A stretch of DNA of 64,000 nt from Salvelinus alpinus (lineage: Eukaryota; Chordata; Actinopteri; Salmoniformes; Salmonidae): assembly GCF_045679555.1 (NCBI RefSeq), contig NC_092096.1, positions 12,918,471-12,982,470 of the forward strand, read 5' to 3'. Numbering within the stretch: position 1 is the first letter of the stretch; every line of letters begins with the position of its first letter. The notes below the pieces were generated by a model. That model was given only the letters and a program-made list of their open reading frames with translations. It was not told the DNA's origin and did not search any database. Made by a program: the position numbers and the translations under genes. Positions 22,201-32,249 of the stretch are shown piece after piece.

Positions 22201-23249
22201 TAAATCTTGTTAGTATTCTAATATATGTACATGTGTACACTTTGTTTATGATGACCTGAAACAAGGAATATTAAATAAAAAAAGATATGTAAATAAAGTC
22301 TAACCTTGGCAGCACACAGCATGGCAGAGTGGTCGACATCTTCCATGGGTTTATATTCCAGCACTAGGTCTCCATCCTGGTAGAAATGACGAGAAGGAAT
22401 GTTCAGTCTGATCTGTGGACATTATAACAGGGAAGGAGACATCTCATTCTGTTCCATATTGACATACCTGGTCCAGGACACGCAGGGATCCTGAAGTGAG
22501 AGAATCCTGCTCTTCACGCCTTTCTGGGTTGGTGTGTATAAACACTCCATCATGCTCATATAGAACCTGGGAGAGAACGAGGGAAATACATTCAGAGATT
22601 AATACAACTCATGTTATGTTGTTGTTGGAGACTTGGTAAACAAATAGGTCTAATGTACCTAGCTAGCTTGCTAACTTCATCCAAATCAAGTGCCGTTTCC
22701 ATGTGACAATGTAATGGGATACATTTGCTGTATTGTTTACAATTTTGCTGGCGGCTCTTTGAACATGGACCAATTTCACATTCTTTCACCGTTCTACATT
22801 TTCAGCAGTGTGATGTGGCTAACTAGGTAGCTGGCTCAACCAACTTCCTGACCACTTTTAAACTGTTTTGCATGTTTGTTTTGGTGGTTGCTAGTACAAC
22901 AAGTTAGCTCAACTTGTCACTATGAAAGCTAACAACACGAGCCTGTTGGTATTCTGGAAGTCGACAGTTTTACGAGTTTTACAAGTAACTTCTTATGTCC
23001 GCAAACCACTTTGTTTCACCTGAAACTACTCTGCCAACTGGACAGGCAACTTCTACTAGCTAACGTTAGCTGTCAAGTGTCGACAATGGCTTGTTCAACT
23101 TCTAGCCAAATGATTTCGTTTAAACTATTTACAAAACCTCACAGACAACATGATCCATTGACAATGCGAACAAAACAAAGCACATTAAAAAAATACGAAA
23201 TGCCACAAATCTGTTTTCTCAGCACCTTGACGCCCGTTGAAGTCGCCAT
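16015..23249 (-). CDS. tbc1d15: TBC1D15-like Rab GTPase-activating protein, 5' coding part (exons 1-5)
   Basis: Minus-strand exons at 23226-23249, 22468-22566, 22305-22376, 17518-17680 and 16015-16240, all with GT/AG borders and compatible phases (0, 0, 0, 1, then a 2-nt remainder), encode the first 194 residues or so. Landmarks: start [54 protein letters not shown] and [10 protein letters not shown]. These match the N-terminal region of TBC1D15; the SSSV-EW and EWDMV-TV blocks fit TBC1D15 better than its relative TBC1D17. The family acts as a GAP for Rab7-type GTPases on late endosomes and at mitochondria. The TBC catalytic domain is encoded by exons beyond the left edge. RAB21 upstream in the same orientation matches the known vertebrate neighbourhood. 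Introns 3 and 5 are swollen by transposons and minisatellites. Confidence 0.88.
16264..16510. repeat. Tandem repeat of about 80 bp with GA-runs (about 3 copies)
   Basis: Units contain AGATACAGGATATACACAGA and AACACACACAATGAGGTGAG followed by a GA-run of variable length. It lies in intron 4 just upstream of the exon 5 acceptor; on the transcribed strand the GA-runs form CT-rich tracts. Confidence 0.9.
16511..17232. other. Intron 4 sequence without a recognised element
   Basis: Contains short CA/TA runs at 16903-16925. No exon or transposon recognised. The overlapping open frames on both strands have no family resemblance that I can see. Confidence 0.4.
17233..17503. repeat. Minisatellite, 20-bp unit (about 13 copies), next to an exon donor
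   Basis: The unit is TGCTCTGCTGTGTTCTAGGG; the right half has TCCTAGGG. The array ends about 14 nt from the exon 4 donor (17517), so intron 4 of TBC1D15 begins almost directly with it. Confidence 0.95.
17518..17680 (-). CDS. tbc1d15: TBC1D15-like exon 4
   Basis: 163 nt. Acceptor CTCTCTCCCAG before 17680, donor GTGAGT from 17517. It encodes [13 protein letters not shown] at its start, [16 protein letters not shown] and ends in NNGK plus one nucleotide, joining in frame to exon 5. Confidence 0.88.
17767..19000 (-). mobile_element. Decayed Tc1-like transposon in TBC1D15 intron 3
   Basis: The left end is CACTACTGTCCAAAAGTTTG plus GGGTCACT; the right end carries AGTGACCCCAAAATGTTGTA, a shortened inverse. 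The transposase remnant is on the minus strand. The right arm is deleted relative to the left. Confidence 0.85.
17940..18810 (-). pseudogene. Tc1 transposase pseudogene
   Basis: The minus strand from 18810 reads an intact DNA-binding part ([50 protein letters not shown]) down to about 18478. The catalytic part further along (18430-17940) is broken by several stops and shifts. Non-functional. Confidence 0.82.
19001..19541. other. Intron 3 sequence between two Tc1 elements
   Basis: Contains TA/CA-rich microsatellite-like segments at 19003-19060 and no exon that I can identify. Confidence 0.4.
19544..21148 (+). mobile_element. Complete Tc1-like transposon, 198-bp TIRs, intact transposase
   Basis: The element is bounded by TA at 19542-19543 and 21149-21150. 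The terminal inverted repeats (19544-19741 and 20951-21148) begin CAGTGGGGAGAACAAGTATT and differ at only three positions by eye. Each TIR carries an outer and an inner copy of AAGTATTTGAT, the IR/DR arrangement of teleost Tc1 elements in which both copies are transposase-binding sites. The transposase frame is uninterrupted. It lies in TBC1D15 intron 3, antisense to the gene. Confidence 0.95.
19910..20914 (+). CDS. Tc1-family transposase, intact (334 codons)
   Basis: A full-length IS630-Tc1-mariner transposase that would cut and paste the surrounding element at TA sites. Residues 1-115 form the bipartite helix-turn-helix DNA-binding region ([22 protein letters not shown], then [11 protein letters not shown] and [12 protein letters not shown]). 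The DD34E catalytic triad is Asp153 ([12 protein letters not shown]), Asp244 ([11 protein letters not shown]) and Glu279 ([14 protein letters not shown]), with exactly 34 residues between the last two. The glycine-rich box [15 protein letters not shown] is at about 186-200. The length is normal for the family and no stop or shift is present. The ATG at 19910 follows the left TIR after about 170 bp. Whether the protein is active cannot be read from sequence. Confidence 0.95.
   Translation: MAKTRELCKDIRDKIVDLHKAGMGYRTIGKQLGEKETTVGAIIRKWKKFKMTVNHPRSGAPCKISPRGASMIMRKVRDQPRTTRQDLVNDLKRAGTTVSKKTISNTLRRHGLKSCSAHKVPLLKQAHVQARLKFANDHLDDPEEEWEKVMWSDDSKIELFGLNSTRRVWRKKKDEYNPKNTIPTVKHGGGNIILWGCFSAKGTGRLHRIEGRMDGAMYCEILANNLLPSVRALMMGRGWVFQHDNDPKHTARATKEWLRKKYLKVLEWPSQSPDLNPIENLWRELKVRIAQRQPRNLKDLEKVCMEEWAKIPAAVCANLVKNYRKRMISVIANK
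21151..21554. other. Intron 3 stretch, unassigned
   Basis: Non-repetitive within the window; no exon or RNA recognised. Confidence 0.4.
21555..21695. mobile_element. Partial MITE-like salmonid repeat
   Basis: GATTGGCTGACAGCCGTGGT followed by ATATCAGACCGTATACCACGG is a motif I recognise as a widespread salmonid non-autonomous element. Only one end is present. Assignment is from memory. Confidence 0.55.
21696..22304. other. Intron 3 proximal sequence
   Basis: AT-rich, no repeat or coding signal. The minus-strand donor GTTAGA of exon 3 lies at its right edge. Confidence 0.4.
22305..22376 (-). CDS. tbc1d15: TBC1D15-like exon 3
   Basis: 72 nt, phase 0 on both sides. Acceptor TTTCTACCAG before 22376, donor GTTAGA from 22304. 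Encodes 24 residues from [15 protein letters not shown] to LCAAK. Confidence 0.86.
22377..22467. other. TBC1D15-like intron 2
   Basis: Short 91-nt intron with GT/AG borders on the minus strand. Confidence 0.75.
22468..22566 (-). CDS. tbc1d15: TBC1D15-like exon 2
   Basis: 99 nt, phase 0 on both sides. Acceptor TCTCTCCCAG before 22566, donor GTATGT from 22467. Encodes [22 protein letters not shown] and LRVLDQ, aligning to the conserved N-terminus of the family. Confidence 0.88.
22567..23225. other. TBC1D15-like intron 1
   Basis: 659 nt between exons 1 and 2 with donor GTGCTG at 23225. No transposon recognised. Confidence 0.7.
23226..23249 (-). CDS. tbc1d15: TBC1D15-like exon 1 coding part
   Basis: The ATG at 23249 (minus) starts MATSTGVK, eight codons ending AAG before a GTGCTG donor. 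A short first coding exon of this kind, followed directly by the V/I-I/L-Y-E block, is the usual layout of the gene. The start is chosen because it joins in phase 0 to exon 2. The upstream sequence is 5' UTR or promoter. Confidence 0.83.
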
Positions 23250-23345
23250 GTCGCCTGTCTCAGCTGACGACGACGTAGTAGCACAGCTCACGTGTTTCCA
23301 GTTGTTTTGACTTGTGGGAGGGGGGAAGAATAAATAACTAAATAC
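23250..23345 (-). promoter_or_regulatory. Probable TBC1D15 5' UTR / promoter with an E-box
   Basis: CACGTG at 23289-23294, about 40 bp upstream of the start codon, is an E-box of the kind bound by USF, MYC or TFE factors. CpGs are more frequent here than in the flanks. There is no TATA box at a convincing distance. The transcription start is not known. Confidence 0.4.
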
Positions 23346-23374
23346 TCGTCATTGGGTGTTGCTGAATCCGTTTT

Positions 23375-23570
23375 TCACATTTCTTTTTATTTCACCTTCA
23401 TTTAACCAGGTAGGCTAGTTTAGAACAAGTTCTCATTTACAACTGCGACCTGGCCAAGATGGAGCAAAGCAGTTCGACACAAACAACAACACAGAGTTAC
23501 ACATGGAATAAACAAACATACAGGCAATAATACAGTAGGAAAAAAAGTCTATATGATCTTTGACACATTC
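23375..23570 (-). mobile_element. LINE 3'-end fragment, minus orientation
   Basis: TTCATTTAACCAGGTAGGCT followed by TTCTCATTTACAACTGCGACCTGGCCAAG (quoted in parts) matches a salmonid LINE tail I know in this orientation. Family assignment is tentative. Confidence 0.55.
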
Positions 23571-23955
23571 ATTGTAAACCAACGACGCAATTAACGAGAT
23601 CATTGAAATAGTTGAGTGTATCTCGCATACAACAGAGATTATTATTGAACTGTTTGTTGTTTAAGCTTCCACTTCCGCAAACATCCGCCAGGGAACATTA
23701 GCGTTAACAGGGGTGTAGTCATTATCCCAATTCTGTTGCAAAACGTTTCGTAAACGGAACGAAACGGGGAGGGACCTACCTTAATCTGTCCAATAGAATC
23801 TCTCGTTTTTTTTGCAACTGTTTGGACTAAGGATTACACCCAGCAGTAAGAGTGGGAGGAGGCACCTTTGGACGTTGTAATAGGATGTTGTTTAATGTTT
23901 AATTTAGGGCTATTATTCCAGACAAAGGTTGAAAAACCCTGTACATATTCAGTCA
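23571..23955. other. Intergenic, unassigned
   Basis: No repeat or coding signal recognised. Confidence 0.4.
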
Positions 23956-24232
23956 AATCATATTGTATTTGTCACATGTACCGAGTACAACAGGTGTAGA
24001 CCATAATAAAACAGATGTAGACCTTACAGTGAAATGCTTACTTACAAGTCCTTAACAAACAATGCAGTTTAATGAAAAATAAGTGTTAAGAATTACTTAC
24101 TAAAATAAACTGAAGTAAAAAATTAAAAATAAGAAAATAGAAAAATAACAAATAATTAAAGAGCAATAATAAAATAACTAGCAAGGCTATGTACAGGGGG
24201 TACCGGTCAAAGACTGGTCATACCTTAAGCGA
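23956..24232 (-). mobile_element. L2-like LINE 3' UTR fragment, minus orientation
   Basis: GTACAACAGGTGTAGACC, TTACAGTGAAATGCTTACTT and, at the right end, GGCTATGTACAGGGGGTACC are the 3' UTR landmarks of the L2-like family also found at 10995-12513 and 58892-61125. The GGCTATGTACAGGGGGTACC segment is present only once here, unlike in the other two copies. Confidence 0.75.
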
Positions 24233-25230
24233 GCAGGTGATAAAATCAACTCTCTCTCTCTTCAATTCAAAGGGCTTTATTGTCATGGGAAACATGTTTA
24301 CATTACCAAAGCAAGTGAAATAGATAATAAACAAAAGTGAAATAGACAATAATAAACAACAAAAGTTTAAAAGGAATAGAGACATTTCAAATGTCATATT
24401 ATGGATATGTACAGTGTTGTAACGATGTGTAAATAGTTAAAGTACAAAAAGGAAAATAAATAAGCATAAATATGGGTTGTATTTACAATGGTGTTTGTTC
24501 TTCACTGGTTGCCCTTTTCTTGTGGCAACAGGTCACAAATCTTGCTGCTGTGATGGCACAACTGTGGTACTGTATTTCAACCAATAGATATGGGAGTTTA
24601 TCAAGATTGGATTGTTTTCAAATTCTTTGTGGGTCTGTGTATCTGAGGGAAATATGTGTCTCTAATATGGTCATACATTTGGCAGGAGGTTAGGAAGTGC
24701 AGTTCGGTCTCCACCTCATTTTGTGGGCAGTGTGCACATAGCCTGTCTTCTCTTGAGAGTCAGGTCTGCCGATGGCGGCCTCTCTCAATAGCAAGGCTAT
24801 GCTCACTGAGTCTATACATAGTCAAAGCCTTCCTTCATCTTGGGTCAGTCACAGTGGTCAGGTATTCTGCCACTGTGAACTCTCTGTTTAGGGACAAACA
24901 GCGTTATAGTTTTCTCCGTTTTTTCTTGGTTGGTGAGCGGACCCCAGACCTCACAACCATAAAGGGCAATGGGTTCTATAACCGATTCAAGTATTTTTTG
25001 CCAGATCCTAATTGGGATGTCAAATTTGATGTTCCTTTTGATGGCATAGAAGGTCCTTCTTGCCTTGTCTCTCAGATCGTTCACAGTTTTGTGGAAGTTA
25101 CCTGTGGTGCTGATGTTTAGGCCAAGGTATGTATCGTTTTTGTGTGCTCCAGGTCAACGGTGTCAAGATGGAATTTGTATTTGTGGTCCTGGCGACTGGA
25201 CCTTTTTTGGAACACCATTATTTTTGTCTT

Positions 25231-25379
25231 ATTTATGCTGCAATAGTTTATGTGTCGGGGGGCTAGGGTCGGTCTGTTATCTCTGGAGTATTTCTCCTGT
25301 CTTATCCGGTGTCCTGTGTGAATTTAAGCATGCTCTCTCTAATTCTCTCTCTCCTTTCTTTCTTTCTTTCTTTCTTTAT

Positions 25380-25422
<43 letters not shown>

Positions 25423-25952
25423 CTCTCTCTCTCTCAGAGGACCTGAGCCCTAGGACCATGCCTCAGGACTACCTGGCCTGATGACTCCTTGCTGTCCCCA
25501 GTCCACCTTGTTGTGCTGCTGCTCCAGTTTCAACTGTTCTGCCTGCAGCTATGGAACCCTGATCTGTTCACCAGACGTGCTACCTGTCCCAGACCTGCTG
25601 TTTCAACTCTCTAGAGACAGCAGGAGCGGTAGAGATACTCTGAATGATCAGCTATGAAAAGCCAACTGACAGTTACTCCTGAGGTGCTGACCTGTTGCAC
25701 CCTCTACAACCACTGTGATTATTATTATTTGACCCTGCTGGTCATCTATCAGGCCACCCCTCATAGCCTGGTTCCTCTCTAGGTTTCTTCCTAGGTTCTG
25801 GCCTTTCTAGGGAGTTTTTCCTAGCCACCGTGCTTCTACACCTGCATTGCTTGCTGTTTGGGGTTTTAGGCTGGGTTTCTGTACAGCACTTTGTGACATC
25901 AGCTGATGTAAGAAGAGCTTTATAAATACATTTGATTGATTGATTTACTGTC
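25231..25952 (+). mobile_element. LINE 3'-end copy inserted into the minus-strand LINE
   Basis: Starts near GCTGCAATAGTTTATGTGTC, contains a TTTC microsatellite (25352-25430), the block GGTTCCTCTCTAGGTTTCTT, TAGGCTGGGTTTCTGTACAG and CTTTGTGACATCAGCTGATG, and ends in a TTGATTGATTGATT tail. Host LINE sequence resumes at about 25953 (TACTGTCAGGGCCCAGG). Another copy of this family lies at 45349-45633. Confidence 0.82.
25352..25430. repeat. (CTTT)n / (CT)n microsatellite
   Basis: About 17 CTTT-type tetramers followed by a CT-run, inside the inserted LINE copy. Confidence 0.95.
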
Positions 25953-27677
25953 AGGGCCCAGGTCTGGCAGAATCTGTGCAGAATATCTAGGTGCTGCTGT
26001 AGGCCCTCCTTGCTTGGGGACAGAAGCACCAGATCATCAGCAAACAGTAGACATTTGACTTCAGATTCTAGTGGGGCGAGGCCGGGTGCTGCAGACTGTT
26101 CTAGTGCCCTCGCCAGTTCATTAAGATATATGTTGAAGAGGGTGGGGATCAAGCTGCATCCCTGTCTCACTCCACGGCCCTGTGGAAAGAAATGGGTGTG
26201 TTTTCTGCCTGTTTTAACCGCACACTTGTTGTTTGTGTACATGGATTTTATAATGTTGTATGTTTTTCCCCCAACACCACTTTCCATAAATGTGTATAGC
26301 TGACCCTCATGCCAAATTGAGTCAAAAGTTTTTTGAAATCCACAAAGCATGAGAAGACTTTGCTTTTGTTGTGTTTTGTTTGTCAATAAGGGGGTGCAGG
26401 GTGAATATGTGGCCTGTCGTACGGTAATTTGGTAAAAAGCCAAATTGACATTTGCTCAATACATTGTTTTCACTGAGGAAATGTACGAGTCTGCTGTTAG
26501 TGATAATGCAGAGAATTTCCCAAGGTTACTGTTGACACATATCTCACTGTAGTTATTGGGGTCGGATTTGTCTCCACTTTTGTGGATTGGGGTGATCAAG
26601 TCCTCGCTTCCAAGTTTTAGGGAAGATGCCAGAGCTGAGGATGATGTTAAAGAGTTTAAGTTTAGCGAAGTGAAATTTGTTGTCTGTATAATTTATAATT
26701 TCATGTAGGATACCATCAACACCACAGGCCTTTTTGGGTTGGAGGGTTTGTATTTTGGCCTGTAGTTCATTCAATGTAATTGGAGAATTCAGTGGGTTTT
26801 GGGAGTCTTTAATAGCTGACTAATATTTTCTATTGTTCATGTATGTGTTTTTGCTGTTTGTTCTTTGTTATAAAAACAATATTTTGCGAAGTGGTTAACC
26901 CATACATCTCCATTTTGGATAGATAACTATTTTGTGTTTTCCAATTTTCCCAGAAGTGTTTAGAGTCTATGGATTCTTCAATTACGTTGAGCTGATTTCT
27001 GACGTGCTGTTCCTTCTTATTCCGTCGTGTATTTCTGTATTGTTTTAGTGATTCACCATAGTGAAGGCGTAGGCTCAGGTTATCTGGGTCTCTGTGTTAT
27101 TGGTTAGATATGTTCCTCAATTCCTTTCTTGGGATTTTGCACTTTTCATCAAACCATTTGTCATTGTTGTTCATTTTCTTAGGTTGTCTGGTTGAAATGT
27201 TTAGATTTGATAGTGAAGCAATTTAGGCTTTCTACTGCCAAGTTTACAACTTCGCTATTGCAGTGAAACGTTTTGTCCAGGAAGTTGTCTAAAAGAGATT
27301 GAATTTGTTGTTGATGAATTACTTTCTGGTAGGTTTCTACACTACTTTCCTTCCATCTATAGCATTTCCTAATAGTATGCAGTTTGTTCGGCTTTGATGC
27401 CTCATGATTGAATATTGCTCTGTTCAAGTAGAATGTGATTTTGCTGTGATCTGATAGGGGAGTCAGTGGGTTCTCTCTTTCTCCTCTCTCTCTTTCTAAT
27501 GTATAATTTAGTGCATCTTGTTCTCACTTAATAGCAAATTAAAGCTGGAAATGCTCCATTTACAGACCAGCTCACACATTTACCTCTTCTGGCTCCTGTA
27601 AGACCTCTTTGTCTTCACAGAAGAGAGAGAGAAGCGGGAGAAATAGTGTGAGAGTTAGAGAGAGAGACAGAGGGAGA

Positions 27678-29964
27678 AGGGGTATCTGGGATGGATGAGG
27701 CTAATATTTCAGGAGAGAAGGAGAAGGGATCTCTGGGATGGATGAGGCTAATATTTCAGGAGAGAAGGAGAAGGGATCTCTGGGATGGATGAGGCTAATA
27801 TTTCAGGAGAGAAGGAGAAGGGGTATCTGGGATGGATGAGGATAATATTTCAGCAGAGACAGAAGGAGAAGGAGGAGTCTCTGGGATGGATGAGGATAAT
27901 ATTTCAGCAGAGACAGAAGGAGAAGGATGAGTCTCTGGGATGGATGAGGCTAATATTTCAGCAGAGACAGAGGGAGAAGGGGTCTCTGGGATGGATGAGG
28001 CTAATATTTCAGGAGAGACAGAAGGAGAAGGGGTCTCTGGGATGGATGAGGCTAATATTTCAGCAGAGACAGAAGGAGAAGGGGTCTCTGGGATGGATGA
28101 GGCTAATATTTCAGGAGATACAGAAGGAGAAGGAGTCTCTGGGATGGATGAGGCTAATATTTCAGAGGAGACAGAAGGAGAAGGGGTATCTGGGATGGAT
28201 GAGGTTAATATTTCAGGAAAGACAGAGGGAGAAGGGGTCTCTGGGATGGATGAGGATAATATTTCAGCAGAGACAGAAGGAGAAGGGGTATTCTGGGATG
28301 GATGAGGCTAATATTTCAGGAGAGACAGAGGGAGAAGGGGTATCTGGGATGGATGAGGCTAATATTTCAGGAGAGACAGAAGGAGAAGGAGTCTCTGGGA
28401 TGGATGAGGCTAATATTTCAGGAGAGACAGAAGGAGAAGGGGTCTCTGGGATGGATGAGGCTAATATTTCAGCAGAGACAGAAGGAGAAGGGGTCTCTGG
28501 GATGGATGAGGATAATATTTCAGGAGAGACAGAAGGAGAAGGGGTATCTGGGATGGATGAGGCTAATATTTCAGGAGAGAAGGAGAAGGGGTATCTGGGA
28601 TGGATGAGGATAATATTTCAGGAGAGACAGAAGGAGAAGGGGTCTCTGGGATGGATGAGGCTAATATTTCAGGAGAGAAGGAGAAGGGGTATCTGGGATG
28701 GATGAGGATAATATTTCAGGAGAGAAGGAGAAGGGGTCTCTGGGATGGATGAGGATAATATTTCAGGAGAGACAGAGGGAGAAGGAGTCTCTGGGATGGA
28801 TGAGGCTAATATTTCAGCAGAGACAGAGGGAGAAGGGATCTCTGGGATGGATGAGGATAATATTTCAGGAGAGACAAGGAGAAGGAGTCTCTGGGATGGA
28901 TGAGGATAATATTTCAGGAGAGACAGAAGGAGAAGGAGGAGTCTCTGGGATGGATGAGGCTAATATTTCAGGAGAGAGAGGGAGAAGGAGTCTCTGGGAT
29001 GGATGAGGATAATATTTCAGGAGAGACAGAAGGAGAAGGAGGAGTCTCTGGGATGGATGAGGCTAATATTTCAGGAGAGACAGAAGGAGAAGGAGTCTCT
29101 GGGATGGATGAGGCTAATATTTCAGGAGAGACAGAGGGAGAAGGAGGAGTCTCTGGGATGGATGAGGCTAATATTTCAGGAGAGACAGAAGGAGAAGGAG
29201 TCTCTGGGATGGATGAGGCTAATATTTCAGAGGAGACAGAAGGAGAAGGAGTCTCTGGGATGGATGAGGCTAATATTTCAGGAGAGACAGAAGGAGGAGT
29301 CTCTAGGATGGATGAGGCTAATATTTCAGCAGAGACAGAGGGAGAAGGGATCTCTGGGATGGATGAGGCTAATATTTCAGGACAGAAGGAGAAGGTGTCT
29401 CTGGGATGGATGAGGCTAATATTTCAGCAGAGACAGAGGGAGAAGGAGGAGTCTCTGGGATGGATGAGGCTAATATTTCAGGAGAGAGAGGGAGAAGGAG
29501 TCTCTGGGATGGATGAGGCTAATATTTCAGCAGAGACAGAGGGAGAAGGAGTCTCTGGGATGGATGAGGCTAATATTTCAGGAGAGACAAGGAGAAGGGG
29601 TATCTGGGATGGATGAGGCTAATATTTCAGAGGAGACAGAAGGAGAAGGGGTATCTGGGATGGATGAGGCTAATATTTCAGGAGAGAAGGAGAAGGGGTC
29701 TCTGGGATGGATGAGGCTAATATTTCAGGAGAGACAGAAGGAGAAGGGGTCTCTGGGATGGATGAGGCTAATATTTCAGAGGAGACAGAAGGAGAAGGAG
29801 TCTCTGGGATGGATGAGGCTAATATTTCAGGAGAGATAGAGGGAGAAGGTGTCTCTGGGATGGATGAGGCTAATATTTCAGGAGAGACAGAGTGAGAAGG
29901 GGTCTCTGGGATGGATGAGGCTAATATTTCAGGAGAGACAGAGGGAGAAGGGGTATCTGGGATG
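27678..29964. repeat. Large minisatellite, 45-54-bp units (about 46 copies)
   Basis: The core unit is 51 bp: TCTGGGATGGATGAGGCTAA followed by TATTTCAGGAGAGACAGAAG and GAGAAGGGG. Insertions or deletions of GGA and GAGACA give 42-, 45-, 48-, 51- and 54-bp versions. The many long plus-strand open frames (up to 306 codons) and the one on the minus strand switch frames within the array and show no protein-like conservation. Confidence 0.95.
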
Positions 29965-30234
29965 ACCCCTGGATGAGTCTGAAGGGAAGAGTGTATCACC
30001 TTCTCATAAACTGTTCTAACTCACCACTCAGTCTGTTCCCACTGGAGGCTGCAGCAGTCAGTAATAACGCTCTAAGTTCAAGTACAAACACTCCGTGAAG
30101 AACTGCTCGGTCTCTGGTTCACTCAACCACAAACATGATGATGACTCCCACAGTTAGACAGAGGACGAGTGCAGTTTCGTATATGATTAAAAATGAATAC
30201 TCTCTCCATGGTGCCCTCCTACACACGCACGGAC

Positions 30235-30275
30235 ACGCACGAGCACGAATATACACACACACACACACACACCGA
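30235..30275. repeat. (CA)n microsatellite
   Basis: A run of about 12 CA dinucleotides (near 30252-30272) in an otherwise unassigned spacer (29965-30367). Confidence 0.9.
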
Positions 30276-30367
30276 CTAACGTCTTTAACAACACAGGTCA
30301 CTGTTTTCATGAGGTTATTGATGTCATTCTGTAAAAAGTGTCAGTGAACTTCTCCAGGAAACCTGGC

Positions 30368-31008
30368 AAGTAGTTTTCCTGGCGTGATGTCACCACCTTG
30401 GTCTGTGTTCACGGTTCCCAGTAGTTTTCCTGGCGTGATGTCACCACCTTGGTCTGTGTTCACGGTTCCCAGTAGTTTTCCTGGTGTGATGTCACCACCT
30501 TGGTCTGTGTTCACGGTTCCCAGTAGTTTTCCTGGCGTGATGTCACCACCTTGATCTGTGTTCACGGTTCCCAGTAGTTTTCCTGGCGTGATGTCACCAC
30601 CTTGGTCTGTGTTCACGGTTCCCAGTAGTTTTCCTGGTGTGATGTCACCACCTTGGTCTGTGTTCACGGTTCCCATTAGTTTTCCTGGTGTGATGTCACC
30701 ACCTTGGTCTGTGTTCACGGTTCCCAGTAGTTTTCCTGGCGTGATGTCACCACCTTGGTCTGTGTTCACGGTTCCCAGTAGTTTTCCTGGCGTGATGTCA
30801 CCACCTTGGTCTGTGTTCACGGTTCCCAGTAGTTTTCCTGGTGTGATGTAACCACCTTGGTCTGTGTTCAAGGTTCCCATTAGTTTTCCTGGTGTGATGT
30901 CACCACCTTGGTCTGTGTTCACGGTTCCCATTAGTTTTCCTGGTGTGATGTCACCACCTTGGTCTATGTTCACGGTTCCCATTAGTTTTCCTGGTGTGAT
31001 GTCGCCAC
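30368..31008. repeat. Minisatellite, 51-bp unit (about 12.5 copies)
   Basis: The unit contains AGTAGTTTTCCTGGCGTGAT, GTCACCACCTTGGTCTGTGT and TCACGGTTCCC. Copies alternate GGCGTG or GGTGTG and CAGTAG or CATTAG. Since 51 is a multiple of three, the minus strand reads as a 213-codon frame of 17-residue repeats; I do not regard it as coding. Confidence 0.95.
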
Positions 31009-31070
31009 CTAGTGGTCTTATGTATTATTAGCTTCTAACCAGTACAGCAAGAGGAGGATGCAGTTTGGCA

Positions 31071-31332
31071 TTTATTGTCATGAACCTTGCCCTAGAGGCA
31101 GCCTGCAGAGTGTTCACTAGCTGGCACAGCCACAAAGTCATAAAATATCAATTTTAACCTAAACTTAACCACACTGCTAACCCTAATGACTAATCCCAAA
31201 CTTAAAAGAAGACCAAGAAGCAAATGTTTGTTTTCATGAACTTTTACAATATAGCCTATTTTGACTTTGCTGCTGGCCCATCTAATGAAAATCACGCAGT
31301 TCTGCCTCCAGGGCAAGATTAATGACAATAAA
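31071..31332. mobile_element. MITE of about 260 bp with about 31-bp inverted ends
   Basis: The left end TTTATTGTCATGAACCTTGC and onward CCTAGAGGCAG is mirrored at the right end by CTGCCTCCAGGGCAAGATTA and ATGACAATAAA. No coding capacity. The superfamily is not clear from the ends. Confidence 0.8.
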
Positions 31333-31384
31333 CGTCAACCTGCGAGGAGGATGGGTCTCCTCCCGTCTGAGGGAGAATCTCAAA

Positions 31385-31450
31385 TGCATACTCCTCGCGT
31401 CCTCTCTCTCCTCGCGTCCTCTCTCTCCTCGCGTCCTCTCTCTCCTCGTC
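31385..31450. repeat. 17-bp tandem repeat (about 3.5 copies)
   Basis: Unit TCCTCGCGTCCTCTCTC. Each copy carries two CpGs. Confidence 0.9.
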
Positions 31451-31529
31451 TCCTTCTCAAAACACATTGGGAAAAAGGTCCTTCCCCTCTGATCTTCTCC
31501 TCCAATGGGTTTTGAGAAGGAGCCGAGGA

Positions 31530-31690
31530 GAAATTAAGTTTCTCCCTGACTCTTGTTCCTCTCAAGGTTTCTTCCTTCTAAGGAGATGTTTACTTGTCAC
31601 TATACTGCTGCTTGCACAGGGATCAAGGCCGGCTTACGGTAAAAGCACTTTGTGACTGATGATATAGAAAGGGATTTATGGATGGAATTT
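31530..31690 (+). mobile_element. Degraded LINE tail of the CTTTGTGAC type
   Basis: GTTCCTCTCAAGGTTTCTTC, AAAAGCACTTTGTGACTGAT and a terminal GAATTTGATTTG resemble the tail of the family at 25231 and 45349. It is diverged, so this is tentative. Confidence 0.5.
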
Positions 31691-31768
31691 GATTTGTCCC
31701 AGAGGGCAATTGGTTTTGCAGCAGGTAAGGACGAGACATGTAAAAAAACATGTAAAATCCACATAGAT

Positions 31769-32056
31769 CACAATGATACACCAGAACAACAACACAATGA
31801 TACACCATGACAACAGCACAATGATACACCATGACAACAACACAATGATACACCATGACAACAGCACAATGATACACCATGACAACAACACAATGATACA
31901 CCATGACAACAACACAATGATAAACAAAGACAACAGCACAATGTTACACCATGACAACAACACAATGATACACCATGACAACAACACAATGATACACCAT
32001 GACAACAACACAACGATACACCATGACAACAACACAATGATACACAATGACAACAC
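31769..32056. repeat. Minisatellite, 24-bp unit (12 copies)
   Basis: Unit CAATGATACACCATGACAAC plus AACA or AGCA. The unit is a multiple of three and open on both strands. Confidence 0.95.
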
Positions 32057-32157
32057 ATAACCGGATAAAAACCAACATCACATAACCAGATAAAAACCAT
32101 CACATAACCAGATAAAAACCATCACATAACCAGATAAAAACCATCACATAACCAGAT
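32057..32157. repeat. 22-bp tandem repeat (about 4 copies)
   Basis: Unit ACATAACCAGATAAAAACCA plus TC, directly abutting the 24-bp array; the first copies include an extra AACA. Confidence 0.9.
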
Positions 32158-32170
32158 TGTTCAACTCATT

Positions 32171-32242
32171 ACCTGGCTAGCTCAGTGGGTGGAGCCTGAT
32201 CTCTTAATCTCAGTGTCGTTGGTTCAAGCCCCCCGTTGGATG
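32171..32242 (+). pseudogene. tRNA-Lys(CTT)-like sequence, pseudogene
   Basis: GGCTAGCTCAGTGGGTGGAG supplies an A box, CTCTTAATCTCAG an anticodon loop with CTT, and GGTTCAAGCCC a B box, with pairable acceptor ends. Relative to a normal tRNA-Lys it has a one-base deletion in the anticodon stem and acceptor mismatches. It may instead be the tRNA-derived head of a SINE. Confidence 0.65.
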
Positions 32243-32249
32243 ATCATTT

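Larger units (their letters stand above)
24258..27480 (-). mobile_element. Decayed 5'-truncated non-LTR retrotransposon, minus orientation, interrupted
   Basis: The 3' end is at 24258 (AATTCAAAGGGCTTTATTGT on the plus strand). Minus-strand pieces of one ORF2 are visible: KKACGVDGILHEI (26774-26553), the reverse-transcriptase core with GRGVRQGCSL and CLLFADDLVLLSP (26443 to about 25960), and KFDIPIRIWQKILES / LYGCEVWGPL (25084-24845). The frame is broken by stops and shifts. A second LINE tail splits it at about 25231-25950. The clade was not determined. Confidence 0.85.

Noticed and set aside
24845..27427. Several minus-strand frames as independent genes
   Set aside because: They are pieces of one decayed LINE ORF2 (VDG, FADD and YGCEVWG blocks in the correct order).
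27678..29964. Acidic repeat protein (GETEGEGVSGMDEANIS-like) of up to 306 codons
   Set aside because: The reading frame switches repeatedly through unit-length changes of the minisatellite; no conserved start or end.
32171..32242. Functional tRNA-Lys gene
   Set aside because: One-base deletion in the anticodon stem and acceptor mismatches; no terminal T-run seen directly after it.
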